A DNA stretch of 47,084 nucleotides. It comes from a virus. This document shows positions 29,241-38,848 of the stretch, piece by piece (positions within the stretch are counted from its first letter, which is position 1; every line of letters starts with the position of its first letter). The notes under the pieces were generated by a model that had not been told where the DNA came from, made no database searches, and saw nothing but the letters and a program-made list of their open reading frames with translations. The stretch is from the IMG/VR virus record IMGVR_UViG_3300036835_000164, positions 1 to 47,084 of that record; one strand, 5' to 3'. The position numbers and the translations under genes were made by a program.

Positions 29241-31684
29241 CAGGCGTTCCCTATCGTCAGTAGACCCGCAGTCGTGTTCGCGCCGCCGTAGGTAGCAGAC
29301 ACGGCGCCGAACTCGCAGGCGCTATAGAAGTGAAAACCGATAGCGGGAAGGTTTTGCACCGTGGCCACGGCCTGACAATGAATGGCGACACCGCCCTGCA
29401 TTTGTGCATCCGCAGCGGGAACGAGAACCGATGACGTTGTGTCATAGCCGACGCCAACAATTGGAGTACCGCCGCCCGCCGCCGCACCCAGATCAACGGA
29501 ATAGGTGCATTGCCACGTGTCTTCTTGCAAACCGATCACAATGTTGCAGCGGAAGTTGGCGGAGTTGTTAGCTGGGCGCCAAGATGTTGTGGCATAGGCC
29601 CATGCTGCGCTTGGATCGCCAACATACGCCCCGACGCGAACACGGTTGTAGGCGTTCCATACACCAAGATTGGCGGCAACGCCGCCAGTTCCAGTTCCAC
29701 CGAAGCTGAAGTCAACCGTTGCGGCACCGGAGTTAGTTCTGATTGTACCGAGGTATGTGCCTCGCTGGGCTAGTGGGCCATTCGTAATGGCAACGGCATT
29801 CAAGTAACGACCGTCAACGCGGACCAGTTCGGTCGTGCCTGCGCCTGTGCCACGGGCACCATCTGAGGTCCAGGCCGGTCCACGCGAAATGCGTGGCGTG
29901 ATGCCGTCAATCCAGAAGAAAATGTCATAGTTCTTCGCAGCTACGGCTGCCGCAGGGCTCTTGGTTGTGTCGCTCAAGAGCTGTGAAAGCTGGCCAGTCA
30001 GAATGGCTGTTTGCCAAGACGTGCCATTGTAGTATGGCACGAGGTTCCCAACATGGGGCACGTAGTAGATTGTTGTCGCGCCTGAAACGGTTGACGTAAT
30101 GACACTGGTCCCCGATAGGGGACTCAGCCGCCCCTGAGGCGGCGGAACAGCGATCTGATTGCTTGAAACTGGAACGGCAATGACCCATTGGCGAGTATTG
30201 CCATCATAGTAGTAAATGTAGAGCTGGCCCTCGTTGCTATTCCACCACAGTGAGTTGTCAGCCGGGGAACCTGGCGGAGTGTCACTAACATAAACCGTGC
30301 TGGCACTTGGCAACGCTGCAAGGGCAGCTTGCACGAAAGCAGTCGTTGCGACGCTCGTGTCGTTGTCACCAGCAGTCGGAGTCGGGGCGGTTGGGTTTCC
30401 AGTGAGGGCTGGCGAGGCTAGGGGTGCATAACCTTGAGCCTTAACAAAGGCTGTAGTTGCTATGGACGTATCATTGTCAGCGGTAGCTGGCGTCGGAGCT
30501 TGCGGATCGCCAGTGAAAACTGGCGAAGCCAGTGGTGCTTTTAGATTATCCGCAGTAGTTACAAAAGCCGTTGTAGCAAGCTGTGTTGTACTTGTTCCAG
30601 CTGTTGCAGTAGGTGCTGTAGGTGTACCAGTTAGGGCTGGCGATGCTAGTGGGGCTTTTGCTGCTAGGTCACTAACTAAGTTGGTAATGTCGCTCTCAGC
30701 GTGCGTATGCACGCTAGCAGCCCGAGAGGTATCGGTTGGATGTACGTGGTCTTCACGAGACCACTTATGAACGGCGCCAACAGCGGCAGTTCCGTTCATA
30801 AGAGGTAATGCGCCACTCTCGAGACTTCGGACAAAGGCGGTTGTTGCAAGCTGTGTTGTGTTGTTGTTAGAGCCTTGAGTTGGGGCAGTTGGAAGGCCCG
30901 TAAAGGCCGGACTGTTCAGAGGCGCAAGGCTTGTGTCAGTCGGGTGCCGGTGGTCTTCACGGGAGTAGGCTATCGCCGTGCCGACCACCGCCGTGCCATC
31001 CATTAGGGGAAGCGCGGAGCCAGGGCTGCCCGCCCCGTCTGCACCCGCTGGACCCTGGGGGCCAGTGGCCCCAGTGGGACCTGCTGGACCTTGCGGTCCA
31101 GTGGAGCCCGGGGGACCAGTAGCCCCGGCTGGTCCCTGTGAACCTGTGGCCCCCGTGGGACCAGGGTCTCCTTGGGGACCTGCTGGTCCAGTTGAACCGG
31201 GAGGACCAGTGGAGCCAGTAGGACCTGCTGGACCCTGAGCCCCCGTCAAACCAATAGGTCCCTGAGGACCAGTGCTCCCAGGAGGTCCTGCAGTCCCTTG
31301 AGGTCCAGCACCTCCTTGTGGACCTATAGGTCCGGTAGGACCAAGAAGGCCTTGTGGACCTTCAGGTCCCTGGGGACCGGGAGGACCAGTTTGACCTTGG
31401 GGACCAGCAGGACCTTGAACACCTGGAGGACCTGTTCCTTCAACGTCGTAATCGAAGTAGATTACGGCTTCGAAGTCCAGTGGACCAAAGATCGTAAACT
31501 GCGAAGCAGCTTGCGGAATGTGAAACTTCTGCCAGCCGAACCAAACTGGGTGCTGCTCGGTGTCAGAATTGAAGTTTAGGAAAACGTCATAAAGTTGGAC
31601 GCCTGAAACGATGTGAACGTTCTGGGCGCCCTGTGGGATATTGTAGAGGAAGTTCTGGTAAGCAAAGACCTTTACGGTCTCCAT
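29240..31684 (-). CDS. Collagen-like tail fibre, 814 aa
   Basis: Domain order: N-terminal attachment (1-80), Gly-X-Y collagen-like triplets (about 83-220, [14 protein letters not shown] type), four or five fibre repeats of the form [16 protein letters not shown]...QLATTAFV with [16 protein letters not shown] links (about 225-475), a linker, then the shared head domain from [11 protein letters not shown] (about 525) to the end. Collagen-like stretches form trimeric shafts. The head matches those at 28215 and 33001. It is the main host-binding candidate. Confidence 0.85.
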   Translation of the reverse strand: METVKVFAYQNFLYNIPQGAQNVHIVSGVQLYDVFLNFNSDTEQHPVWFGWQKFHIPQAASQFTIFGPLDFEAVIYFDYDVEGTGPPGVQGPAGPQGQTGPPGPQGPEGPQGLLGPTGPIGPQGGAGPQGTAGPPGSTGPQGPIGLTGAQGPAGPTGSTGPPGSTGPAGPQGDPGPTGATGSQGPAGATGPPGSTGPQGPAGPTGATGPQGPAGADGAGSPGSALPLMDGTAVVGTAIAYSREDHRHPTDTSLAPLNSPAFTGLPTAPTQGSNNNTTQLATTAFVRSLESGALPLMNGTAAVGAVHKWSREDHVHPTDTSRAASVHTHAESDITNLVSDLAAKAPLASPALTGTPTAPTATAGTSTTQLATTAFVTTADNLKAPLASPVFTGDPQAPTPATADNDTSIATTAFVKAQGYAPLASPALTGNPTAPTPTAGDNDTSVATTAFVQAALAALPSASTVYVSDTPPGSPADNSLWWNSNEGQLYIYYYDGNTRQWVIAVPVSSNQIAVPPPQGRLSPLSGTSVITSTVSGATTIYYVPHVGNLVPYYNGTSWQTAILTGQLSQLLSDTTKSPAAAVAAKNYDIFFWIDGITPRISRGPAWTSDGARGTGAGTTELVRVDGRYLNAVAITNGPLAQRGTYLGTIRTNSGAATVDFSFGGTGTGGVAANLGVWNAYNRVRVGAYVGDPSAAWAYATTSWRPANNSANFRCNIVIGLQEDTWQCTYSVDLGAAAGGGTPIVGVGYDTTSSVLVPAADAQMQGGVAIHCQAVATVQNLPAIGFHFYSACEFGAVSATYGGANTTAGLLTIGNA

Positions 31685-31685
31685 C

Positions 31686-32594
31686 TTACAGCTCCGAGTA
31701 ATTCACCATCAGGTAACCGTCTCGTTCCGAGACGAGCCAGGGTTTTACCTTGGCTACGTCCTGAGCCAGAACGCCCATCATCTTCTCGCCAGTGTCACGT
31801 CGAGTAAAGATGTAGATAGGCACCCCGGAGGGGTGTGTTCCAATCCGTTCAAGGTCCTTCTTAAGATCAGCGTCGGAGAATAGGGCGCCAACGGCTCCGA
31901 TGCCGGCGCCGAAGAGACTCATTCGGTTCTGCTGTGTGGCAATGCGAGCCTGAAGTTGCATCTGACGGTCGGCAATGTAAGGTTGCTGGGCTCGGAGGTA
32001 GTTGTTAGCGACTTGGCCCTGGGCGCCAGCGAAAGTCAGAGGGTCACCAATTGCGGACTGTCGCAGCACATCTTGCTGTGACTGTTGAGTGAATTGGTTC
32101 TGCTGCTCGCGGGACATGCCAAGTTGTTCGGCTAGTGTAAGCTGGCCAGTTCTGGCCCCTTCACGCAGAATGTTCGACGATTCGTCGAAGCGCTGCAGTG
32201 CTTCGATGGCTGGCGAGGCTGTGCTGTAGCCAGCACCGTACTGCTTGGCAAGCTTATTCTGCAACGCTTCGCGTTGCGAAGTTATGTCTCGCTCGAGGCC
32301 GGGATCAACTGGCAGTTCTCCCTTGAGAGCTTTCAGCGAACGTTGGTTCAGTTCACGCTGGATCTCCTTTTGAAGCTCTTCGTCGGGGTCCGCGCGCTTG
32401 GAGATGGCTGTGATGTTGCCATCGTTGTCCAACTGAATGTTGAAGCCTTCCTGCTCCGCAAGGAAGGGCAAGAGGATCTTATTCTGAGCAATCTGCGAGC
32501 GGATGATTTGGTTCTGGAGATCGATGCTCTCTTTTTGAGCAACGCGCAGAGCCTCTTCCGCTGCTGTAGGCTTAGGGGCTTTTACACTACCCAT
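31686..32594 (-). CDS. Virion protein with S74-like C-terminal domain, 302 aa
   Basis: Long helical body (residues 5-200), then [14 protein letters not shown] near 232, [12 protein letters not shown] and [15 protein letters not shown] to the end. This matches the 'SDxxLKxxI..G..Y.F......GvmAQ' core of Peptidase_S74-type chaperone ends. In short proteins of this type the domain can stay attached and act in assembly. GGAGGC lies before the ATG. The stop is one base before the collagen fibre start, so both are likely co-translated. Confidence 0.65.
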   Translation of the reverse strand: MGSVKAPKPTAAEEALRVAQKESIDLQNQIIRSQIAQNKILLPFLAEQEGFNIQLDNDGNITAISKRADPDEELQKEIQRELNQRSLKALKGELPVDPGLERDITSQREALQNKLAKQYGAGYSTASPAIEALQRFDESSNILREGARTGQLTLAEQLGMSREQQNQFTQQSQQDVLRQSAIGDPLTFAGAQGQVANNYLRAQQPYIADRQMQLQARIATQQNRMSLFGAGIGAVGALFSDADLKKDLERIGTHPSGVPIYIFTRRDTGEKMMGVLAQDVAKVKPWLVSERDGYLMVNYSEL

Positions 32595-33004
32595 CAGAGC
32601 CTCCTAAGATAGAACGTCGTCGTGCCTTCCCGAGCATAAGGCTCCATGCCAGTCGGATTATACCGCTTTATGGCCAAGTCCATAATGTTGCCATCATCAA
32701 CTGACATGATGAAAGATTTGATTCCCAACTTACGCATGGCGGCTTCGTAGCCTTCACACAACTGCATTGCGGTCATCACTTTGGCAGGGTGATCACGTCG
32801 CAGGACCAAGGGTCCTGCCAAGACGAAACCATCCTGAACTCGAGTCCCAACAAAGCCAATAAGCTCAGTTGTGTCTGGGTCCAGAGCCAGGAGCGTTGGG
32901 GTTTCCAACGCATCCTCAGGAATAGGAACATTCTCGACCTTCATGAGGTCGTAACAACTGTTATACTGTTCGGGGGTCTGTGCCACGAAGAGAACTGCTG
33001 TCAC
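32594..33004 (-). CDS. GNAT-like acetyltransferase-type protein, 136 aa
   Basis: A beta-alpha pattern like GNAT enzymes: LALDPDTTELIGFVGTRVQD, FVLAGPLVLRRDHPAKVMTA, then a helix KVMTAMQLCEGYEAAMRKLG and the strand SFIMSVDD. Phage copies near fibre genes often lack a proven activity. I chose the GTG at 33004: GGAG lies 9 bases upstream and it overlaps the fibre stop (GTGA). A TTG at 33022 is the longer alternative. Confidence 0.6.
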   Translation of the reverse strand: MTAVLFVAQTPEQYNSCYDLMKVENVPIPEDALETPTLLALDPDTTELIGFVGTRVQDGFVLAGPLVLRRDHPAKVMTAMQLCEGYEAAMRKLGIKSFIMSVDDGNIMDLAIKRYNPTGMEPYAREGTTTFYLRRL

Positions 33005-34422
33005 TGCCAAATCTCCGCCCAAAGCTCCGAATAGCCATTTGCTACGACTGTAACGCCGTTAGCTGAAGCTGAATTTTCCAAGGCCTGAACATAATGCATT
33101 CCGACCTGGGGATACGTTTCCACCTGACTTGTAAGGGATATGTCTGCAGGATTGTTAGGGTCATGGTTCCAGTAGGTTTGCGGAACCGACGAGTTTGCAA
33201 CGCTGGTATCAATACCCACGCTGAAAAGTATCTGGTGCCCAGGATTGATCTGAGCTCGTCCAACCATACCAAAAGTAGCAGCCTGTTCAATCAGGCCAGT
33301 CATGTAATAGATGCGGTTCTGGCCAGAGTTGTTCAAGGCTCTCCAACCAGCAACTGGAATGAGCCACGAAGTAGTGCTATCCAGCACACGGAGAGCCATA
33401 CGATGCCTGTGGTACTTGTTCCACAGGCCTAGGAAAGCTGAGGCGCCTCCCGTGCCAACACCACCAACACTGACTGTGTAAAGGGCTGAAGCGTCCGTGC
33501 GAACGCTGCCAACGTAGGTGCCCCTGTACTGAGCTGGGCCATTTGTAATGGCCACGTTGTTGACATAGAAGCCTTGTAAGGACGTAATTTCGGCCGGGGT
33601 TCCACGTGTAACATCATCAGTCCACTTTGGACCACGAGACAGTCGAATGACGCTTGGTGTTACGCTTGTGTCTTCCCAGATGAACAGGTCGTAGCAGGCG
33701 TTAAGAACTGTGGCGGCTGGGCTCTTAGTGTTGTCCGTGGTTAGCTGGGAAAGCTGCCCACCACAGTTTCGCATGACAAACTGTGTTCCGTTGTAAAGCG
33801 GGCACCACTGACCCTTGAACGGAACCCAGAACATCGTGGGCGACTGAGTGTTCACTAGTGTGAGGGGATTGCCGCTGATCAGGCTCAGGCGTCCCTGGGG
33901 CTCGCTGGGAGCGAACAGTGGGAAGACCTGGGCAACGTCAGTTTTACGGAGTGCCCCACCAGCGGCGGGTTGGCTTAGAATGAAGTCACCAACCGCTGGA
34001 ACCAATGCATCCAAGTCGAGAATCTGCTGCGATTCCCACGGGCCAGTGCCAGTGGTTTTGCGCGTGATGAGTCGACCTGGGGTCGTGAATTGCAGCTTGG
34101 CTAGGGGAACGCTGTCGTCGCCCATTGCGCCAATCTGAGAAAGGTTCTGCGGAGGAGGTTGATACCATTGCGTGCGGCCTGTGATGGAGCGAATCATAAA
34201 CCGCAGATATTCAAGCTCCTCCGCTAAGTTCGCTGCAAGGCGTTCGGACCCAATGTCACCAGGGTCCGCTATCGTCTGCATCTGTGTAAGGCTATCACTC
34301 AGAGCCCCAGTCATAGTGGGATTCTGGTTAGTGATGTGATTCTGGTGGTCGTTGTTGTAAATCGCGGCGGTCAGGACCGTTCCGGTCGCCCGCGTGGTAT
34401 GACTGTAGCCGCCCTGTGACAT
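33001..34422 (-). CDS. Tail fibre/receptor-binding protein A, 473 aa
   Basis: N-terminus YSHTTRATGTVLTAAIYNND is a widespread phage fibre opening (GTxLTAxxYNxDHxxH type). The shared head domain starts near residue 192 (GRLSLISGNPL) and includes ACYDLFIWED, SRGPKWTDDVTRGT, AITNGPAQYRGTYVG, WNKYHRHRM and NNSGQNRIYY. It differs from the other two heads in its last 120 residues, the likely variable tip. Its start overlaps the upstream stop (TAATG). Confidence 0.8.
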   Translation of the reverse strand: MSQGGYSHTTRATGTVLTAAIYNNDHQNHITNQNPTMTGALSDSLTQMQTIADPGDIGSERLAANLAEELEYLRFMIRSITGRTQWYQPPPQNLSQIGAMGDDSVPLAKLQFTTPGRLITRKTTGTGPWESQQILDLDALVPAVGDFILSQPAAGGALRKTDVAQVFPLFAPSEPQGRLSLISGNPLTLVNTQSPTMFWVPFKGQWCPLYNGTQFVMRNCGGQLSQLTTDNTKSPAATVLNACYDLFIWEDTSVTPSVIRLSRGPKWTDDVTRGTPAEITSLQGFYVNNVAITNGPAQYRGTYVGSVRTDASALYTVSVGGVGTGGASAFLGLWNKYHRHRMALRVLDSTTSWLIPVAGWRALNNSGQNRIYYMTGLIEQAATFGMVGRAQINPGHQILFSVGIDTSVANSSVPQTYWNHDPNNPADISLTSQVETYPQVGMHYVQALENSASANGVTVVANGYSELWAEIWQ

Positions 34423-34802
34423 TAGACTATGCCCCCACCAAGAACAGCCTCGACAATGCCGAGGGGTTTCCGGTTAGAAGCTTTTAGCTTCTGCTCGAGT
34501 TCGTCAGTTGAAGTGAGCTGGGCCAGGATCTCACCACCGAGGTCTCCGGTTAGACAGTTCTTGCAGCCGTTCGTGACGTGCGCTGAGCCGTCGTCGAAGA
34601 CAATCTTGATCTCCATGTAGAGGTGGTTTCGCAAGAAACCTTCCAAAACGCGCTCGACCTTCTGACCATTCGGCAACGTGCGGAAGCCAATGGTTCGTTG
34701 CTGGTTCTCACCAATCACAACGCCACACAGCTTGCAGTAGAGCGTCCTAAGCTCCCCATTGTCACCGAAACGAGCGAACTTCTCAACCTTGATGAAACTC
34801 AT
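34422..34802 (-). CDS. Small zinc-ribbon-like virion-module protein, 126 aa
   Basis: Two CxxC pairs, YCKLCG near 22-27 and GCKNCL near 79-84, suggest a zinc ribbon. The rest is alpha/beta with a Leu/Lys helix. No family recognised. It overlaps both neighbours (ATGA at the nozzle stop, TAATG at the fibre start) between the nozzle and first fibre genes. Confidence 0.6.
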   Translation of the reverse strand: MSFIKVEKFARFGDNGELRTLYCKLCGVVIGENQQRTIGFRTLPNGQKVERVLEGFLRNHLYMEIKIVFDDGSAHVTNGCKNCLTGDLGGEILAQLTSTDELEQKLKASNRKPLGIVEAVLGGGIV

Positions 34803-37150
34803 TCCTGGGGGGTCCTTTCATCGCCAGGAGTGAAGGACAAGAAGAACCCAGCTATAGCCACTTGCTGGTTCACGCCATCATTGTGGCAAGTCATTCGGAA
34901 ACGTCGGCCAGAGCCAGGAATGCGTCGTCGGGTTTGCCGAACTCCTGCAGAACCCAAGACGTCTGAGTCCAGGACGAAAGATCCAATGACGTTTCCTGCA
35001 CCTCCCATGCTGAATGCAACTGTGTCATTGTAAATGTCATCCCAGAAAATGTCCACAAGCAGGTCCCATTGACCTTGTGGCTCGTAGACAATCTCAAGGA
35101 AGTCCCCGTTCTTCGAACGGGTCGCTAGGCCCTGGTCGGCGAATGAGAGGTCTGTGTCGGCGCTAGAGAATTGAATTGGATAGCCCTGGTTGTAGTCCTT
35201 GTTACAGGCGTCCTCGTCCAGAGTGTAGATGCAGCCGTTGTCGCCAGCAATGGCGGGCTTCAGGACACCATCTGCATTGTCCGGACGGAGCCACAGGGCA
35301 TTGAACTTGTCACGACGAGACATGAAGAAGCGAGGAACCCGTGAGGGCTCCATAGGATTGTTGGGGTCAGGAAACCCTACAATCAATCGAAGATTGGGAA
35401 CGTCAGTGTTCAAGCGGGGAACCCCAAACCAGGCTTGGCGCTTGTTAGTGTAGTAGATTGCTTGAGTTCGTTGGAGCTTGTTCCGGTTAACTTCTTCGCG
35501 AATGAAAGGCGCTAGGGAGGCAATCTCAGAGAGATTGCTCGTATTGAAGTCGCCGAAGTCGTTGGTGGCCGTCAGGCTGTGGATCGAACCTGTTCGATCC
35601 ATAAAGAGGACATCATTCTCAATCTGCACGATGCTGTGGGGGCTAACGGCCCCCACGGAGCGACTCAGGACCATAACAGACCAAGTTGTAGGATCAGGGT
35701 CCACGGTTTGTAGAACATACACCCCTACAGGATACTTCCAGATGATAAGGGCTCCTCGTATGCTGTACATCCCCACAATCCGCTCGCCCTGACCCGGAAA
35801 GACAGGAATGGTGCCGGCAGCGCCGGCCCCAGTGCCAGTGAAGGTTTCGTGACTAGTTACAGAGCTGTAATAGATACGATGGGGATCGCTTGCGTTTCCA
35901 GCCCCGAAAAGCCGCTGCTCATGGACGCAGCCCGTGATAGGGAAATTTCCAGCTCCTGCCCAGTCAGCTGGAGGAGTTGCAATGGCGGCAAAAGTTGTTG
36001 CGTCTCCCTTTCGCATCTGAAGCTGGTTCACGGAGCTGAACATGAACATCTTGCGAGGCTGGCCGATGTCTTCGCCGCCGCCGACACAGAAATAGGGCGG
36101 GGGTTCGCGAGTTGAGTTCAGGCCTTCCTTACAAACAACGCCGAAGGTGCCGTCCTTAGCTGGATCAGATAAAATGGCTCCATTCTCGAGCATTACGAGA
36201 TCTTCGTTTTTGCCGATGCCAGGAGCCCAGTTGGTTCCAGCTATGATGGGGAGAGAGCTATCCCATGGGGCCTCGGCGCCCGCACCATAGCGCGGCTGGG
36301 GAGCAGTTGGGGGCGTGAACGTGACGCCTCCCTTCCACATAGCTTTGCCCAGAACAATGACGGTTTCGTCAACAAAACCCATCCAGGGATTAGTCGTGAC
36401 GCCGCCCATCTGGCCAATGGCTCGCATAGCACTGGAAGTATTCACGTTGCCATGAATGATGGAACTGGCCTCCAAGTGGCCATCTATGTAAAGATAAAGG
36501 TGATTGTTCGCTGCGTCCGTGTTGTCGCGCACTAGCGCGACCATGTGCCAGCCAGCATTCAGGGCATTAGTGAATTGGGTCGTTCCAACTAGGTTTATGG
36601 GCGTTGAGCCCTGGAAAACCTGCGCATTAATGTGGTTTCCAGTGTCCCTGAACATGACCATAGAGGTCTGCAAGGGATCAAAGAGGCTGTTTGTTTGGCC
36701 CAGAAGATTCCGCTGTGTGCCACCTGGGGCCGTGCATTTGAACCAAGTGTAAAGCGTAAACTCAGTTGTAAGGACGTTCAGCCCCGTTGCGACCGTCGTG
36801 ATCCAGTCAGTAGTGCCGTTCAGGGTCAGGGAGGACGGAGCAAACTTGAAGTCTGTCAGGGTCGTCTTGGCACCGCCTACAGCGGTCCATGTTGATGGCA
36901 AAAAGCCGTCATCAGTGAAGACAACGCCACCTTCCGTGACGTTGTCAAAGTGGAGCATCGAGCGAATGCTCGTGAATTGCCCTAGTTCAACAAGGTTGTG
37001 GGCACCGCCCTCTTTGCGAATTATCCCCCCGTCAAGCTCCGCCCCATCAGTATAGATTAAGTGGCCAGGGCCTGCCTGGCTCTGGTTACGGGTTCCGGTA
37101 AACCCCTGCGCTCCTATAGGGAGCGGCGCCGTTACACCTCTGTAAGCCAC
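34799..37150 (-). CDS. Tail nozzle protein with inserted LamG-like domain, 783 aa
   Basis: The core resembles podovirus nozzle (tail tubular B) proteins: GTRNQSQAGPGHLIYTDGAEL at the start, then from about 285 a beta-propeller-like part with QGERIVGMYSIRGALIIWKY and VLSRSVGAVSPHSIVQ. Between about residues 66 and 280 lies a LamG/concanavalin-like insert (LTLNGTTDWITTV, FTLYTWFKCTAP, GWHMVALVRDNTD, HLYLYIDG, GFVDETVI). LamG folds bind glycans, so extra receptor contact is possible. GTG start. Confidence 0.8.
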   Translation of the reverse strand: MAYRGVTAPLPIGAQGFTGTRNQSQAGPGHLIYTDGAELDGGIIRKEGGAHNLVELGQFTSIRSMLHFDNVTEGGVVFTDDGFLPSTWTAVGGAKTTLTDFKFAPSSLTLNGTTDWITTVATGLNVLTTEFTLYTWFKCTAPGGTQRNLLGQTNSLFDPLQTSMVMFRDTGNHINAQVFQGSTPINLVGTTQFTNALNAGWHMVALVRDNTDAANNHLYLYIDGHLEASSIIHGNVNTSSAMRAIGQMGGVTTNPWMGFVDETVIVLGKAMWKGGVTFTPPTAPQPRYGAGAEAPWDSSLPIIAGTNWAPGIGKNEDLVMLENGAILSDPAKDGTFGVVCKEGLNSTREPPPYFCVGGGEDIGQPRKMFMFSSVNQLQMRKGDATTFAAIATPPADWAGAGNFPITGCVHEQRLFGAGNASDPHRIYYSSVTSHETFTGTGAGAAGTIPVFPGQGERIVGMYSIRGALIIWKYPVGVYVLQTVDPDPTTWSVMVLSRSVGAVSPHSIVQIENDVLFMDRTGSIHSLTATNDFGDFNTSNLSEIASLAPFIREEVNRNKLQRTQAIYYTNKRQAWFGVPRLNTDVPNLRLIVGFPDPNNPMEPSRVPRFFMSRRDKFNALWLRPDNADGVLKPAIAGDNGCIYTLDEDACNKDYNQGYPIQFSSADTDLSFADQGLATRSKNGDFLEIVYEPQGQWDLLVDIFWDDIYNDTVAFSMGGAGNVIGSFVLDSDVLGSAGVRQTRRRIPGSGRRFRMTCHNDGVNQQVAIAGFFLSFTPGDERTPQE

Positions 37151-37156
37151 CTACGG

Positions 37157-38152
37157 TCATCCTATAATCAGGCCGCTCTCAGTTCTAATTGGGAACTTAC
37201 GATCACCAGGAGTTCCAACCACGCCCCGTGGTGAGATGTGCCCGGCCTTGAAGTCAACTTTCACGTTGCGGCGGCGATTTTCCTTGAGCATTGCAGCAAG
37301 CGTGGTGCGAGCACCTAACGCTACGGCGTTAGCGCGGTCGTCGTTCTTGTCCAGGAGCACCTGGACGAGAGCCATATCCGAAAGGACATGCCGCCACTGT
37401 GCTGGAACACGCGGAATGGAGTCAACTGAGTCGACCAAGTCATCCAGAACTGGCCTGAACCAATAGTCAATGCGCATTTGCGCATCGATTAGACCACCGT
37501 GGGAGAAGCGAACTTCCCAAGCTTCGCCGGGGTTCTGGAACTGGTTTAGCTCCTGCACGATGGCAAAAGCCTGTGGAACGCCTGGCGCCAGTCGCGCCAG
37601 CGGCCACAGCTCGTCAAGTCGCTCTTGCGACGTTCCGTAAATGCGCTCAGGGTTCCGAAATGCTCTCATAGGTCCTAAGAGGACCTGCGGTCGCACATTC
37701 GCGACCGGCTGGAAGTTCGTTTTCATCAACATGAAGCCAGCGCCAGTGACACTTGCGCCCGTATAGGGCGCATCCAGTGTCAAGTTGGGCTCCGCCGCGC
37801 CCGCTACGACGACTTCAAAGATGTCTGGAACCTGTGAATCTTTGAACCTTAGCCGCCAGCCCAGCGGGTCAAAGTTCGGCGGGCTGCTCAGTGTGACAAC
37901 TGTGCTACCCTTCGTGGCACTGACCGTACCAGTCTGATACACAGGTTCCATAATGAAGTAAGACGATTCCCGCATCCACCACCAGTCATCGGTGAACTCG
38001 GGAAGGAATGCGCTGGCCCCTGTCGCAAGCTCTCGGTAATTACGATTTAAGTAGTCAATGATCTTCGGTTCCCACGACGAAACGCCTCCGGTTGGCTCGA
38101 AGGCTCGAAACAGCACATCTTCTTTAAGCTGCTTAGTGGTGTTATAGGGCAT
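37157..38152 (-). CDS. Head-to-tail adaptor, 331 aa
   Basis: Opens MPYNTTKQLKEDVLFRAFEP and IIDYLNRNYRELATGAS, like adaptor (tail tubular A/gp4-type) proteins with a helical core. The middle is strand-rich (GTVSATKGSTVVTLSSPP) and the C-terminal third helical (VLSDMALVQVLLDKND). It sits between the capsid genes and the nozzle, as in podoviruses. Start overlaps the previous stop (TAATG). Confidence 0.7.
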   Translation of the reverse strand: MPYNTTKQLKEDVLFRAFEPTGGVSSWEPKIIDYLNRNYRELATGASAFLPEFTDDWWWMRESSYFIMEPVYQTGTVSATKGSTVVTLSSPPNFDPLGWRLRFKDSQVPDIFEVVVAGAAEPNLTLDAPYTGASVTGAGFMLMKTNFQPVANVRPQVLLGPMRAFRNPERIYGTSQERLDELWPLARLAPGVPQAFAIVQELNQFQNPGEAWEVRFSHGGLIDAQMRIDYWFRPVLDDLVDSVDSIPRVPAQWRHVLSDMALVQVLLDKNDDRANAVALGARTTLAAMLKENRRRNVKVDFKAGHISPRGVVGTPGDRKFPIRTESGLIIG

Positions 38153-38397
38153 TACTTAAAGCCGCAGGCTTTCAGTTGCTCAGGAGAGCATTTGCCCTGC
38201 AACTCCTCCAACCAATCGGGAAGGTCCCCTTTGGGAACTTCCTCGCCGCCCTCGTAGAAGTATGTGCCGTTCTGAAGAAAGATGGGGGGACCATCACCTT
38301 GACATAGACGGATATAGGGCGTCACCCTAGTTCCGATGGCCTCGCCAGTGGCCTTGTTGACGGTCACATCGTGGGTCTTCAAACTGAGGGACGGCAA
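38152..38397 (-). CDS. Hypothetical virion-module protein, 81 aa
   Basis: TTG start with AGGAGAAA 9 bases upstream. A strand-rich first half, then DLPDWLEELQGKCSPEQLKACGF with two Cys. A 'GxxVPxDxxPxWxxExl' ending is common in short phage proteins between capsid and adaptor genes. Function unknown. Confidence 0.65.
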   Translation of the reverse strand: MPSLSLKTHDVTVNKATGEAIGTRVTPYIRLCQGDGPPIFLQNGTYFYEGGEEVPKGDLPDWLEELQGKCSPEQLKACGFK

Positions 38398-38412
38398 GGA
38401 AGCTTTCTCCTG

Positions 38413-38838
38413 CTAGGCTGAAACGATGTTGTTGGCGTTGTTGCTGTCACTTTCCCAGGAGGGATCACCCGAGACGCCCACAGCAGCTAGACCACCGGCG
38501 CCAGAGCCGCCGCTGAAACTGACAACAATCTCACCACCAGGAATGATTTTCTGGGGGGATGATGCCAGATTCTTTGTAACGATCTTACCCGGCGTGGTCC
38601 CGTTAGGGATCGTTAGGGTTCCAAGCGTCACTTGGCCAGCGGCGGAGCCAGGGGTCGGTCTATAAGTGAATGTGACAACGCAGGCTGCTGTGACCACTGT
38701 CGCGGTCACGACTGCCCAAAGTCGCCGGATATAGAGGGGAGTTCCTGGATAGGAACGACTGCCCGCGATGAACGCCGCGTCAGCCAGTGAGGTCGGCGGC
38801 AACAGCGCAACGTCAAACTTCTGTTGGTCGTAAGACAT
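38413..38838 (-). CDS. Probable capsid decoration/head protein, 141 aa
   Basis: Strand-rich: PLYIRRLWAVVTATVVTAAC, VVTFTYRPTPG, then GTLTIPNGTTPGKIV and GGEIVVSFSGGSGAGG. A jelly-roll-like strand pattern and position right after the major capsid gene suggest a decoration protein. AAGGAGGT precedes the ATG. No close family known to me. Confidence 0.6.
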   Translation of the reverse strand: MSYDQQKFDVALLPPTSLADAAFIAGSRSYPGTPLYIRRLWAVVTATVVTAACVVTFTYRPTPGSAAGQVTLGTLTIPNGTTPGKIVTKNLASSPQKIIPGGEIVVSFSGGSGAGGLAAVGVSGDPSWESDSNNANNIVSA

Positions 38839-38848
38839 GCCAACCTCC

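Noticed and set aside
30978-31238. Pro/Gly-rich plus-strand frame opposite the collagen-like fibre
   Set aside because: Mirror of the Gly-X-Y repeat on the other strand, not an independent gene.
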